A stretch of 64,000 nucleotides of DNA from Pseudomonas sp. (GTDB lineage: Bacteria; Pseudomonadota; Gammaproteobacteria; Pseudomonadales; Pseudomonadaceae): contig VMRT01000021.1 of assembly GCA_007713455.1 (NCBI GenBank), positions 1-64,000 on the forward strand. Direction: 5' to 3'. The notes under the pieces are model-generated. The model was not told the DNA's origin and made no database searches. It was given only the letters and a program-made list of their open reading frames with translations. A program made the position numbers and the translations under genes. This document shows positions 1 through 8,136 of the stretch, piece by piece (the first letter of the stretch is position 1; each line of letters opens with the position of its first letter).

Positions 1-110
1 ACATGCGCCCCCGTAAGCGCTTCGACTTCAAGTGTCCGATCGAGGTTATGGACGAGGTGATGCAGGAAGCTATGGCTATGCGGCATGATGCTCCAGCTTC
101 AATTCAATAA
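1..110 (+). mobile_element. 3' end of an IS30-family transposase gene (partial)
   Basis: The reading frame is open from the window edge and closes with TAA at 108-110. The visible 35 residues begin with a MRPRKRFDFKCPIEV stretch. IS30-family transposases end with a very similar Arg-Pro-Arg-Lys-Arg block followed by a K-x-P-x-E-V motif, so this is taken as the C-terminus of such a DDE transposase, with the body to the left of the window. The sequence after the stop, up to about 139, is GC-mixed and ends in CTGTAACCGCCC; it could be the terminal inverted repeat of the element, but the left end is not visible so this cannot be confirmed. Whether the transposase is intact cannot be judged. Confidence 0.7.
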
Positions 111-453
111 CCGTGTTGCACTCAGCTCCTGTAACCGCCCATACTACTTCGTAAAATTGCTTCTAACTCAGGATTTCGACGATATTCAAAAAGGTTTGAC
201 GCGGGGGCGACTTCTTGAGGAAATCCGAAAAATACATCATCGACCTGAAGATGTCAGGTCCAGTGACCTTGGGCAATTTCTACATAATCTAACTCAGCAT
301 CAGATAGCGAAGCGGATTCAACCACCGTTTGTGGATTACGATCGCGGTGGTAAAGTTCTCAAGATAATTGATTCCTCCCTATACTTCTTTCTGCGGCACT
401 GCGATCGAGAAGAGATACTTGCGGATATACCTAATCCAATCGAAGAAATCTAA
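85..453 (+). pseudogene. 3' fragment of an interrupted gene, read-through from the IS30 end
   Basis: The frame (122 codons) opens with an ATG inside the transposase tail and continues to a stop at 453. The first 18 or so residues come from the insertion sequence end; from about 140 onward the sequence is protein-like, with a charged helical region and a C-terminal segment ending in residues such as YFFLRHCDREEILADIPNP. The most economical reading is that IS30 inserted into a gene and left its C-terminal third (about 105 residues) attached to a chance start. The preserved part looks like a winged-helix-type domain, but I do not recognise the family. GC content is clearly below that of the rest of the window, which suggests acquired DNA. 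Confidence 0.45.
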
Positions 454-566
454 CCACTAAATTTAAAGTGGCGGAAAGGAAATGCAAGCAAAAGCAAGCC
501 TGTAGGCAAATAAAGTCGCTCTCATATGAAGAGCACAGATTAACTTTTGAGGTAACGAGGTGAGTT

Positions 567-905
567 GTGAAGTATCAAGGTGAGTTGTATTTTGAAGATG
601 ATGACGTCATCGATGTCATATCTTTTATTGTTCGCGATGATAGATCATCTGTAGCTTTCGAGGTCATAGCCAGTTGGGGTGGTCAAGGGAAATGGCGGCG
701 TTCTGGAGTGGCTCAGTTACGAAGTGATTTTTTCGAATCTGACATGGCGAACTCTCGACAAGAGGAAACGGGGCAGCAAGGTGTGCCATGCAGGCTAAGA
801 TTTCGGTTATTGGAGGACGCGGATAAGTACTTATCGATTTCAGGATGTTGGATTGAAGAGGGTAGTGAATATGCATTTGAAGGCGACCTAGAGCTTAAAT
901 TCTAA
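567..905 (+). CDS. Hypothetical acidic protein, low-GC orphan
   Basis: The gene encodes 112 residues starting at a GTG; a GAGGT stretch at about 549-553 lies a little far upstream to be a strong ribosome site. The product is acidic, has no signal peptide or membrane segment, and shows alternating hydrophobic residues suggestive of a beta-rich fold. I do not recognise the family. The gene sits between the IS30 remnant and the first gene with normal host composition, and its low GC and AT-rich third positions set it apart. Small beta-rich acidic orphans in such a place are sometimes immunity proteins, but nothing in the sequence proves that. Confidence 0.5.
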   Translation: MKYQGELYFEDDDVIDVISFIVRDDRSSVAFEVIASWGGQGKWRRSGVAQLRSDFFESDMANSRQEETGQQGVPCRLRFRLLEDADKYLSISGCWIEEGSEYAFEGDLELKF

Positions 906-906
906 A

Positions 907-933
907 GAAGCTGCTGATGCGGCTAGCTTTTTT
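907..933 (+). terminator. Possible weak rho-independent terminator
   Basis: Just after the orphan stop codon, AAGCT at 908-912 can pair with AGCTT at 925-929, followed by a run of six T at 928-933. The stem is short and the loop imperfect, so this is a weak call. Confidence 0.3.
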
Positions 934-1055
934 GCTGGAATGTTTACCCGGCCTGCCTTAAAAAAGAAGAAAGAATTACTTACCTTCAGGTAGATAGGTC
1001 CAACAAGTAAAGCTGTCACCTAATCGGCGTAGATCGCCTCTCTCAAGGTAAACCT

Positions 1056-1622
1056 ATGCAGCTAACAACCCTCCTCGTCCCAACCTACACGCAAATGCTC
1101 AAAACCCTCTCCGGCTGGCTAACGAAGGCGCAGGCCCAGCTACCGGAAGCGGAGGCGCAGGCGTTGTTATCCGCGCGGCTGGCACCGGATATGTTTCCGC
1201 TGTCGACGCAGGTTCGCTTTGCCTGTGTGCAGGCGCGGGAGGCAGTGTGTCGGCTGAGAGGCGAGGCCTTTCCGGCTGCGATCAACGAGCTACTGGACGA
1301 AGGGCGGCAGGCGGGTGAGCGGCCGGGTACGCTGGCTGATGCCTATGCCCGGATCGATGAGACGGTGGCATTGCTCGACGGCCTCGCCGCCGATGCGCTG
1401 GATATGGACGCGGACAAGCCAATCGCCCACGAGCTGGCAAACGGAATGATCTTCGACCTGACCGCTGAGCAATACGCCCGCGACTGGACGCTGGCGCAGT
1501 TCTATTTCCACGTGATGACCGCGTATTCGATCCTGCGTAAGGAAGGGATCGAGCTGGGCAAGGCGGATTACGTGGCGCATATGCTGCCCTATCTGCGGCC
1601 GGAATCGGTTCCGAAGGGGTAG
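1056..1622 (+). CDS. DUF1993 family protein
   Basis: The 188-residue product matches the DUF1993 pattern: an N-terminal MxxLTTLLVPTYTQMLKTL helix, a central LAPDMFPLSTQVRFACVQA segment with the conserved Met-Phe-Pro-Leu, and a C-terminal FYFHVMTAYSILRKEGIELGKADY block. Family members are soluble four-helix proteins related to the DinB/YfiT fold with no established biochemical role. Length is normal for the family. It is a single gene with host-like composition, and a small inverted-repeat cluster follows it. The start ATG is preceded by CAAGGTAAACCT, giving an AAGGT ribosome site at suitable distance. Confidence 0.85.
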   Translation: MQLTTLLVPTYTQMLKTLSGWLTKAQAQLPEAEAQALLSARLAPDMFPLSTQVRFACVQAREAVCRLRGEAFPAAINELLDEGRQAGERPGTLADAYARIDETVALLDGLAADALDMDADKPIAHELANGMIFDLTAEQYARDWTLAQFYFHVMTAYSILRKEGIELGKADYVAHMLPYLRPESVPKG

Positions 1623-1626
1623 CCGG

Positions 1627-1832
1627 GTAGGGTGGGCTTTAGCCCACCGGGGCGGTTCGGTTATGGGGTTGGTGGGCTGAAGCCCACCCTACGGTGCTGC
1701 GCTCGGGCAGGCAGCGAGGTGGTCTGAACGTAACGCGTGGAAAAGGCTTCGCCGTTTTCCACCCTACGCATGCGCGGTGTCGGCAGAGGAGGCGGAGTGG
1801 CGTAGGGTGGACAACGCTGCGCTTGTCCACCG
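1627..1832. repeat. Cluster of REP-type palindromes
   Basis: Four palindromic units lie here. A GTAGGGTGGGC...AGCCCACC unit at 1627-1648 is followed by its inverted counterpart at 1671-1694. A third unit with GTGGAAAA...TTTTCCACCCTACG lies at about 1737-1769, and a fourth, CGTAGGGTGGACAACGC...TTGTCCACC, at 1801-1831. Each forms a hairpin and all share the GTAGGGTGG edge. Similar units recur elsewhere in the window (6271-6305, 23140-23166, 35978-36013, 36054-36084 and 59046-59290). This is the pattern of REP/BIME elements, which are mobilised by RAYT proteins; no RAYT gene is present here. Confidence 0.8.
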
Positions 1833-1964
1833 ATGCGAATCAACGGGCAGGGCAGGTGGTTGGCGAAACGCTCGCGGGCTCGGGGCGTCCAACCGGGATG
1901 CCGCGCCGGAGCGGTCGTATTTGCGAATGACGTTCGCCCACCTCGCCACAAAGCAGACCTCCCC

Positions 1965-3800
1965 ATGCTGTTCCACCGTTTCGAAAATCTGATCGATGTC
2001 TTCAAGCCCAGCCCGGACGTCGCGCCGCCGGCCGGGATGCTGCGCTTCTATGCGCATTATCTGAAGCAGGTCTGGCCACTGATGACCGCCGTGTTGGTGA
2101 TCGGCTTCTTCGCGGCGCTGATCGAGGTGGCGCTGTTCAGCTTTCTCGGCCAACTGATCGACATGGCCCAGACGACCGATGACGCGCGGACCTTCTTTGC
2201 CGAGCACCGCAACGAACTGCTGTGGATGGCGGCGGTGGCGCTGGTCATCCGGCCGCTGGTGTTCGGCCTGCACAACCTGCTGACGCATCAGGCGATCAAC
2301 CCAGGGCTGACCAATCTGATCCGCTGGCAGAACCACCGCTACGTGCTCAAGCAGAGCCTGAACTTCTTCCAGAACGATTTCGCCGGGCGCATCGCCCAGC
2401 GCGTGATGCAGACTGGGCCGTCGCTGCGCGATTCGGCCATGCAGGTGATCGATGCGCTGTGGCATGTGGTGGTCTATGCCGGCAGCGCGCTGTACCTGTT
2501 CGCCGCCGCCGACCTGCGCCTGATCGTGCCCTTGCTGCTGTGGATTGTCGGCTACAGCGCCGCGCTCTGGTACTTCGTGCCGCGTATCCGCGCGCGTTCG
2601 GCGGCGGCGTCCGCGGCGCGTTCGAAGGTGATGGGTCGGGTGGTGGACGGCTACAGCAACGTCGCCACGCTCAAGCTGTTCGCCCATTCGCGGGAGGAGG
2701 AGAGCTACGCCCGCGAGGCGATGCAGGAGCTGCTCGGCAAGTTCCGCCTGCAGTCGCGGGTGATCACCAGCCTGGATTTCCTGATTACCTGCATGAACGG
2801 CCTGTTGATCGTCGGCACCGGCGCGCTGGCGCTGTGGCTGTGGAGCGAGGCGCTGATCACCACAGGCGCCATCGCCCTGGCGCTGGGCCTGGTGATCCGC
2901 ATCAACAACATGGCCGAGTGGATCATGTGGGTGGTCAACGGCATCTTCGAGAACGTCGGCACCGTGCAGGACGGCATGAAGAGCATCGTCCGGCCGCGTG
3001 ATGTGCTCGACCCTGAGGACGCTAGGCCGTTGCAGGTGGAGCAGGGCGGCGTGCGCTTCGAGGATGTGCATTTCCACTACGGCAAAAGCGGCGGGGTGAT
3101 CAGCGGGCTGACCATCGATATTCGCCCGGGCGAGAAGATCGGCCTGGTCGGGCCGTCGGGTGCGGGCAAGTCGACGCTGGTCAACCTGCTGCTGCGCCTC
3201 TATGACCTGGAGAGCGGGCGCATCCTCATCGATGGGCAGAACGTCGCCGAGGTCAGCCAGGAAAGCCTGCGCGCCAATATCGGCGTGGTCACCCAGGACA
3301 CCTCGCTGCTGCACCGTTCCATCCGCGACAACCTGCGCTACGGCAAGCCCGACGCCACGGAAGAAGAGCTCTGGGCCGCGGCGCGCAAGGCCCGCGCGGA
3401 TGCGTTCATCGAGACCCTGGACGACAGCCAGGGCGGCAAGGGCTTCGAGGCGATGGTGGGCGAGCGCGGCGTGAAGCTCTCCGGCGGGCAACGGCAACGC
3501 ATCGCCATCGCCCGGGTGCTGCTCAAGGATGCGCCGATTCTGGTGCTCGATGAAGCCACCTCGGCGCTGGATTCGGAGGTCGAGGCGGCGATTCAGGAGA
3601 GCCTGGATACCCTAATGGAAGGCAAGACGGTGATTGCCATCGCCCACCGGCTGTCCACCATCGCCCGTATGGACCGGTTGGTAGTGATCGATGGAGGCCA
3701 GGTGATCGAGACCGGCACCCATGCTGAGCTGATCGCGCGCGGTGGCCTCTATGCGCGGCTGTGGCAGCACCAGACGGGTGGGTTTGTCGGGGTGGATTGA
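1965..3800 (+). CDS. ABC transporter, fused permease and ATP-binding protein (exporter type)
   Basis: The 611-residue protein has an N-terminal six-helix ABC exporter transmembrane domain (about residues 25-330) and a C-terminal nucleotide-binding domain. Visible motifs are Walker A GPSGAGKST near residue 396, the LSGGQ signature near 505, Walker B ILVLDEA near 526 and an IAHRLS switch histidine near 560, so it should hydrolyse ATP. It resembles lipid/drug half-transporters of the MsbA type that work as homodimers in the inner membrane; the substrate is unknown. The frame is open further upstream, but that part reads through the REP cluster, so the ATG at 1965 giving MLFHRFENLIDVF is preferred. 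A second, related exporter lies at 21107-22912. Confidence 0.88.
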   Translation: MLFHRFENLIDVFKPSPDVAPPAGMLRFYAHYLKQVWPLMTAVLVIGFFAALIEVALFSFLGQLIDMAQTTDDARTFFAEHRNELLWMAAVALVIRPLVFGLHNLLTHQAINPGLTNLIRWQNHRYVLKQSLNFFQNDFAGRIAQRVMQTGPSLRDSAMQVIDALWHVVVYAGSALYLFAAADLRLIVPLLLWIVGYSAALWYFVPRIRARSAAASAARSKVMGRVVDGYSNVATLKLFAHSREEESYAREAMQELLGKFRLQSRVITSLDFLITCMNGLLIVGTGALALWLWSEALITTGAIALALGLVIRINNMAEWIMWVVNGIFENVGTVQDGMKSIVRPRDVLDPEDARPLQVEQGGVRFEDVHFHYGKSGGVISGLTIDIRPGEKIGLVGPSGAGKSTLVNLLLRLYDLESGRILIDGQNVAEVSQESLRANIGVVTQDTSLLHRSIRDNLRYGKPDATEEELWAAARKARADAFIETLDDSQGGKGFEAMVGERGVKLSGGQRQRIAIARVLLKDAPILVLDEATSALDSEVEAAIQESLDTLMEGKTVIAIAHRLSTIARMDRLVVIDGGQVIETGTHAELIARGGLYARLWQHQTGGFVGVD

Positions 3801-3970
3801 TTCGAACGGGCGTGGGATCGGTAGCGGGTGAGTTCGTCCAGGCGGTAGGAACATGGTGCACGCGCGGCATTCCCACGCAGCGCAGCAGGTCTGTATCAGC
3901 TATCCGGCCGTTTTCTCAAGAAGCAGGGGGGGGCTTGCGAGCCCAAATCCAATCGAGCGCAGAGGTGACC

Positions 3971-4597
3971 ATGAATATCTTCCTGACATCCTCCTTTGCT
4001 GAGGTCGTGGACTTGTTTGTCAGGTTCACCGGAGGCGAGTGCCGCGGCAGGACGGTTACGCTGATTCCTACGGCAAGCCTTGCCGAGGAGGTCAATTCCT
4101 ACCTTGTTGCGGCCAGGGACGCGCTTATCAAAGCCGGGCTGGTGATTGATGAACTCGAAGTTTCAACCGCAACTCAGGACGAGATCGTCAGCAAGCTCGA
4201 ACGTGGCGATTACATCTATGTGTCAGGCGGCAACACGTTCTTTCTGTTGCAGGAGCTGAAGCGTACAGGCGCGGACAGGTTGATCGCGGAACAGGTCAGG
4301 GCCGGGAAGTGCTATATCGGCGAATCCGCCGGCTCCGCGATACTCGCTCCGAGCATCGACTATATTCGGGCGCTGGACGACGTCACTGCCGCGCCTGAGC
4401 TGGAGTCCTATACCGCCCTGGGGCTGGTCGATTTCTACCCGCTGCCGCATTACCGGAATGCGCCGTTCGACGAGGCCGTCGAGCAGGTGCTGAAAGAGCA
4501 CGGGCAGGTGTTGGCGCTTCGCCCATTCAGCAATAACCAGGCGATCGTCGTGTCGGGCGGTTACGCTGAAATCCAAACGAGCGGCGAACGAGGCTAA
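3971..4597 (+). CDS. Peptidase S51 family protein (dipeptidase E-like)
   Basis: The 208-residue product carries the S51 catalytic motif G-E-S-A-G-S at residues 117-122, placing the nucleophile at Ser119, and a possible catalytic histidine near 158 in PLPHYRN. A segment YVSGGNTFFLLQELK near residue 78 is typical of the PepE/cyanophycinase fold. Dipeptidase E cleaves Asp-X dipeptides, but residue-level specificity cannot be read here, so a peptidase role is inferred from the family. The ATG at 3971 is preceded by GAGGTGACC, a good ribosome site; upstream codons in the same frame are spacer. It stands alone, with no obvious operon partner. Confidence 0.82.
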   Translation: MNIFLTSSFAEVVDLFVRFTGGECRGRTVTLIPTASLAEEVNSYLVAARDALIKAGLVIDELEVSTATQDEIVSKLERGDYIYVSGGNTFFLLQELKRTGADRLIAEQVRAGKCYIGESAGSAILAPSIDYIRALDDVTAAPELESYTALGLVDFYPLPHYRNAPFDEAVEQVLKEHGQVLALRPFSNNQAIVVSGGYAEIQTSGERG

Positions 4598-4809
4598 CGC
4601 CAGCTTCAAGGCCTGCCTGCTCTGCCAAGCCTCTATCAGTTACCAAATGCCTTGCCGCCGCTACCTCTGGAGCAGTGGCATGGCGCGGGCTTGCAAGGCC
4701 CTGAGCAACGCGCACGGCGCATTCCGGTTCGTCGTCGCGCTACCTGAACCCTCATACACTGCGCCCACTCGTACCTCTAGCGCAGTCATTAACTGAGAGG
4801 GAGCCCGCC

Positions 4810-5103
4810 ATGAGCGATCGACAAGCCAGCGTCCGCCACGATGCCGCGCAGCAGCGCTATGAGTTGCTGGTCGACGGCCAGCCGCTCGGCTTTGCCGAGT
4901 ACAGCGAGCAGGGCGAGCGGATGGTCTTTACCCATACCGAGGTCGACCCCAGCCTGTCCGGGCAGGGGCTTGGCAGCGTGTTGGCCGAGGGCGCGCTGGA
5001 GGATGCGCGGCGCCGCAGCAAGCGGGTGGTGCCGCAATGCGAGTTCATCGCCAGGTACATCGATCGCCACGAGCAATGGCAGGACCTGGTCGATCCGGCC
5101 TGA
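4810..5103 (+). CDS. GNAT-family small N-acetyltransferase-like protein
   Basis: The 97-residue product belongs to the short GCN5-related family (YjdJ/Gtn type). It has FTHTEVDPSLSGQGLGSVLAEGALEDARR, which contains the acetyl-CoA binding Q-x-x-G-x-G/A-like loop (SGQGLGS), and a conserved C-terminal CEFIARYIDRHEQW stretch. Proteins of this size keep the acetyl-CoA loop but lack much of the usual substrate-binding part, and their acceptor is generally unknown. A GAGAGGGAGCCCGCC tract just before the ATG supplies the ribosome site. The gene stands alone. Confidence 0.85.
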   Translation: MSDRQASVRHDAAQQRYELLVDGQPLGFAEYSEQGERMVFTHTEVDPSLSGQGLGSVLAEGALEDARRRSKRVVPQCEFIARYIDRHEQWQDLVDPA

Positions 5104-5221
5104 GCGGCACACCCTTCCAGGCGGGATTTATTGCCGGGGCTGATGCTCTTATCTGAGTGGATTGCTGCCGCCCGCCGGCACGGCATCGCACCAGCAGCTG
5201 GTTTCGTCAGAGGGCAATCGC

Positions 5222-5626
5222 GTGGATGGTCGAGAGTTTGTCTGGGCGCATTTCAAGCTCAATGCCGAGCAGCGCCTGCGTGGCTTCAACTTCTTCGTGG
5301 TGCTGGCGATCTTCGCCGATGGTGGCGTGCTGGCGGCGCTGCAGCGCGGCTTCTCGCCCGGGCTGCTGATCCTGCTCGGCGCCTTTACCGTCTTGCTGGC
5401 GCAGGTGTTCTGGCTGGTGGATGCACGCAGCCGGCAGCTGCTGGAGCTGACCATCACCGCGCTGAAGGAGATGGAGGCCGAGTTTCCCGAGAGCCACCGG
5501 CTGTTCGCTGCCGATGCGCTGGGGCAGAGCCGGGTGATCAGCTACACCTTCGCCATCCGCGCGCTGTTGCTGGCGCAGATGGGCTTTGGCCTTGGCGTGT
5601 TTGCTTACGGGCTTTACCAGTGGTGA
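5222..5626 (+). CDS. Small integral membrane protein, function unknown
   Basis: From the GTG at 5222 the product has 134 residues. There are two adjacent hydrophobic segments, roughly residues 20-40 and 47-67, a charged central part, and a third segment at the C-terminus ending in GLGVFAYGLYQW. The frame is open to an ATG at 5162, but the extra residues are polar and unlike a protein start, and AGAGGG at 5211-5216 supports the GTG. I do not recognise the family. It lies between a GNAT gene and a DUF4126 gene, both on the same strand, without overlaps. Confidence 0.6.
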   Translation: MDGREFVWAHFKLNAEQRLRGFNFFVVLAIFADGGVLAALQRGFSPGLLILLGAFTVLLAQVFWLVDARSRQLLELTITALKEMEAEFPESHRLFAADALGQSRVISYTFAIRALLLAQMGFGLGVFAYGLYQW

Positions 5627-5723
5627 GTACTGCGAGCGTGTCATCCGTCGCTGGCTGCGCTTCGCAGCCGAACGCTGGCGGCGGGCGCCCGGTCGGTATT
5701 GGTAACCACCGGGAGATCTGACG

Positions 5724-6227
5724 ATGTCGACTTCGAGCAATCTGTTATGGGCCGCCCTGGCGATCGGGGCGGTGACGGGCATGCGCAGCATGCTGGCGCC
5801 GACACTGGTCAGCCGGGCGTTGAGCGAGCGCGATGACCTCGCCGGGGCGGGGGAGGCCGCGCAACTGCTGACGTCGGACACCGCGCAGACCTTTCTGCCA
5901 ACGCTCGCGGCCAGCGAGATGATCGGCGACAAGATGCCCTTTGCGCCGGATCGCACCATCGTGCCGTCGATGATGTTTCGTGCGCTGTCCGGCGGCGTCA
6001 GCGCGGCGGCGTTGGCGGGTGTCCGTCGCGAGCCGGTGCTGGTGCCCGCGTTGCTCGGTGCGACGGCGGCGCTGGTCGCATCCAAGGTCGGGCTGAGCCT
6101 GCGCAAGCCCTATCAGCCGAGGCCGCTAGTGAATGCGGCGCTGGGTGCGGCGGAGGAATGTCTGGCGTTGGTGATTGGCCGAGCCGGGCTGCGGCGGGCG
6201 TTGGGCGAGGGTCGGCGCGGGCGCTAG
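5724..6227 (+). CDS. DUF4126 family membrane protein
   Basis: The 167-residue protein starts MSTSSNLLWAALAIGAVTGMRSMLAP and has several Ala/Gly-rich hydrophobic stretches, including a C-terminal one around ALVIGRAG. The GMRS-x-x-AP motif near residue 20 and the EMIGDKMP motif near residue 72 are characteristic of DUF4126, a family of small inner-membrane proteins of unknown function. GGGAGATCTGACG before the ATG is the likely ribosome site. A REP-type palindrome follows at 6271-6305. Confidence 0.82.
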   Translation: MSTSSNLLWAALAIGAVTGMRSMLAPTLVSRALSERDDLAGAGEAAQLLTSDTAQTFLPTLAASEMIGDKMPFAPDRTIVPSMMFRALSGGVSAAALAGVRREPVLVPALLGATAALVASKVGLSLRKPYQPRPLVNAALGAAEECLALVIGRAGLRRALGEGRRGR

Positions 6228-6270
6228 GAAGCCGTGAACTCTTCGCGTTTCGTGGTGCGGTGATGTGGAC

Positions 6271-6305
6271 GCGTGGAAAAGGCGTTGCCGTTTTCCACCC
6301 TACGC
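6271..6305. repeat. REP-type palindrome
   Basis: A hairpin of the form GCGTGGAAAA(loop)TTTTCCACCCTACGC lies between two converging genes. It matches the third unit of the cluster at 1737-1769 and so belongs to the same dispersed family. Confidence 0.75.
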
Positions 6306-6324
6306 GGGTTGCCCTCGGGACCCG

Positions 6325-6720
6325 TCAGTCCTGGCTGATCTCGGTCTTGTGCGGATTGCTCTGCAGCAAGCGCGCGTGGGCTTCGGGGTAGCGGTAGGCG
6401 AATGTGGCGTGCTGCGCGGCGACTTCCGCCTGCATGGCTTCGCGCTCATGGGCCGGCAGTTTGGCCAGGTATTTCCGGGTAATGGCGTATTTGGCGGCCA
6501 TCAGCTCGTTCTCGGCTTCCCGTACCTCCACTTCGTAGGCTCTCGCGCGACGTTCCCGCAGCGCCGCCTGGTCGGTGTGCATGTTGCCGCCCTCATGCAG
6601 GACGAAGGCACTCTTCGAGTCGCCTTCCGTCTGTTCCATGGCGGGTTGCGCGGCCCAGACACCGGTGAATACCGACACGCACAGCAGCAGGCAGGACGGA
6701 ACGATTGTCGGCAGATGCAT
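6325..6720 (-). CDS. Secreted hypothetical protein
   Basis: The 131-residue protein begins with a clear Sec signal peptide (MHLPTIVPSCLLLCVSVFTGVWAAQP, cleavage after about residue 24). The mature part is charged and mostly helical, with an acidic-basic LRERRARAYEVEVREAENELMAAKYAITRKY stretch likely to form a coiled coil. I do not recognise a named domain. The ATG at 6720 is preceded by GCGAGGGCC on the coding strand, and longer frames upstream are not protein-like. It is probably periplasmic; its partner is unknown. Confidence 0.65.
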   Translation of the reverse strand: MHLPTIVPSCLLLCVSVFTGVWAAQPAMEQTEGDSKSAFVLHEGGNMHTDQAALRERRARAYEVEVREAENELMAAKYAITRKYLAKLPAHEREAMQAEVAAQHATFAYRYPEAHARLLQSNPHKTEISQD

Positions 6721-6964
6721 GACTTGGCCCTCGCAGGACGTGGCAGCACTCGGGCCGCCGGATGAATCCAGCATACGCCAGCGGCAGCGGGCTCTCACCA
6801 CCCCGGCACTGCGCCAATCGCCGCAGGGCTTGGGGCTTGCAGGGTGTCTGCGTCGGGCTGCCGTGCTCTTCCGAACGCCAGAAGTGCGGCGAGGACCGGG
6901 TGAGGTAAGCGGCGGCAAAACAACGGGCCGCATTGTGCGGCCCGTGGGTTACCCGAGGTCTGGG

Positions 6965-7816
6965 TCAGCTCGGTCGCTGGATCACGCAGATGCGGTCGCG
7001 GCTGAGGCCCGCGTCGGCGGTACCGACACCGGGCGTCACTTCGGGTGCGTCGAGGCTGGTGCCGTGGCCGGTGGTTCCTGCGCCGGTCGGGACGCTAGTG
7101 GCGGTGGTATCCGGATAGTCAGTGCCGGCGCGCTTGGCCGCGCCGCCGATGTCATAGCGACCGGTATCGGCAGAGCTGCGGTCGTTGTACTCGGTCGACG
7201 TGGTGGCGGGGCCGGCGACTTCGGCAGAGGCACTGGTGCCGGCACCCTCACCGAACCGTTCGTTGGCCGAATGCAGTCCGGCGCCTGTCGTGCCGGCCAT
7301 ACCAGCGGTGCGGGTCGCGCCAGTGCCCGTTCCGGGCGTGGCGAAATGCTTGTCCAGGTGGCTGTCGCCGCCGGTGGCGCCAGCATAGGGGCTGCTCGGG
7401 CCTGGATAGCCTTCGACTGTGCCGGTGCCGCCGCGCTCGTTGATGTCGATGGCACCGTTGTATTCCAGGGCATCGCGCGCCTTGGCCAGCTGATCTTCAT
7501 CGTCGACATCCACGGCGATCACCAGGGCGCCGCGGCGTACGGCATCTGGATAGGCGGTGGCGTAGTGGCGGTGCGTTTCGTGCGGTTCGTGGCCGAACAG
7601 CGATTTGAAGAAATGCGTGATCTTGGACTCGTGATGCGTGCGGTCCACCGGGGTGTCCGGCGTGGTGGTGTAGGGCGCATCGTAGGCATGGATATCGGCG
7701 CTCTCGGCGCCAATGGCGTGAATCTGTTCCCGCGCTATGCCCCGCGACATCAGGTCACCGCGGGTGCGGTTGGCGTCGGTCAGCGTTGCGAACGCTGCTA
7801 CCAGTGTATGTCTCAT
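6965..7816 (-). CDS. General stress protein 17M/YflT-like domain protein with low-complexity tail
   Basis: The 283-residue product opens with MRHTLVAAFATLTDANRTRGDLMSRGIAREQIHAIG, which fits the small alpha/beta 'general stress protein 17M' (YflT) domain; a second half-domain with GALVIAVDVDDEDQLAKARDALEYNGAIDI follows near residues 98-130. From about residue 135 to the end the sequence is Gly/Thr/Ala/Ser-rich and of low complexity, with a last hydrophobic bit CVIQRPS. No catalytic residues are visible. The ATG at 7816 is preceded by GTGAGGTGG on the coding strand, a much better ribosome site than the start four codons upstream. Stress induction is a guess from the family name. Confidence 0.65.
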   Translation of the reverse strand: MRHTLVAAFATLTDANRTRGDLMSRGIAREQIHAIGAESADIHAYDAPYTTTPDTPVDRTHHESKITHFFKSLFGHEPHETHRHYATAYPDAVRRGALVIAVDVDDEDQLAKARDALEYNGAIDINERGGTGTVEGYPGPSSPYAGATGGDSHLDKHFATPGTGTGATRTAGMAGTTGAGLHSANERFGEGAGTSASAEVAGPATTSTEYNDRSSADTGRYDIGGAAKRAGTDYPDTTATSVPTGAGTTGHGTSLDAPEVTPGVGTADAGLSRDRICVIQRPS

Positions 7817-8085
7817 GATCCACCTCACGTTGTGTTGAACAACCGGGATGTGAGCGCTGCGCGTGTCGCGATGATGGCGGCCCGAGTGCTGGCGAGGCCG
7901 CGCCGGTCGCGGGTTTCGCGGCGCTCATAGACATTGGGTCGGAGCGCACCGGCATAGTTCAGCGTGGAGGATCAGCGGTCGGAGGAGGGCAGTGCAGTCG
8001 CTGCGCGGAGGACTGCGCGGCGATGAGGGAGCGTTGAAGCAGGACCCCTCGGCAGACGGGGCCGGGCAGCCTGCCAGGGCAAGAT

Positions 8086-8125
8086 AGCGGGCGGTGGAAA
8101 GGCTTCGCGCCTTCCACCGCCCGCT
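8086..8125 (-). terminator. Strong hairpin downstream of the YghU-type gene
   Basis: AGCGGGCGGTGGAA (8086-8099) and TTCCACCGCCCGCT (8112-8125) form a near-perfect 14 bp stem enclosing GGCTTCGCGCC-type inner pairs. It sits 12 bp past the stop of the minus-strand gene. No T-run follows on the minus strand, so it may be a terminator, an RNA-stabilising hairpin, or a REP-like unit. The remaining 7817-8085 spacer shows no gene. Confidence 0.55.
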
Positions 8126-8136
8126 CGGGTTGCGGT

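Noticed and set aside
1627-1832. CRISPR-like repeat array
   Set aside because: Units are palindromic, irregularly spaced and of mixed orientation, with no unique spacers or cas genes.
1764-3497. Long minus-strand reading frame (577 codons) opposite the ABC exporter
   Set aside because: It is rich in His, Ala, Arg and Gln with no domains and mirrors the codon pattern of the plus-strand ABC gene.
6575-7930. Plus-strand frame opposite the stress-type gene
   Set aside because: Gly/Ala/Arg-rich shadow across two minus-strand genes.
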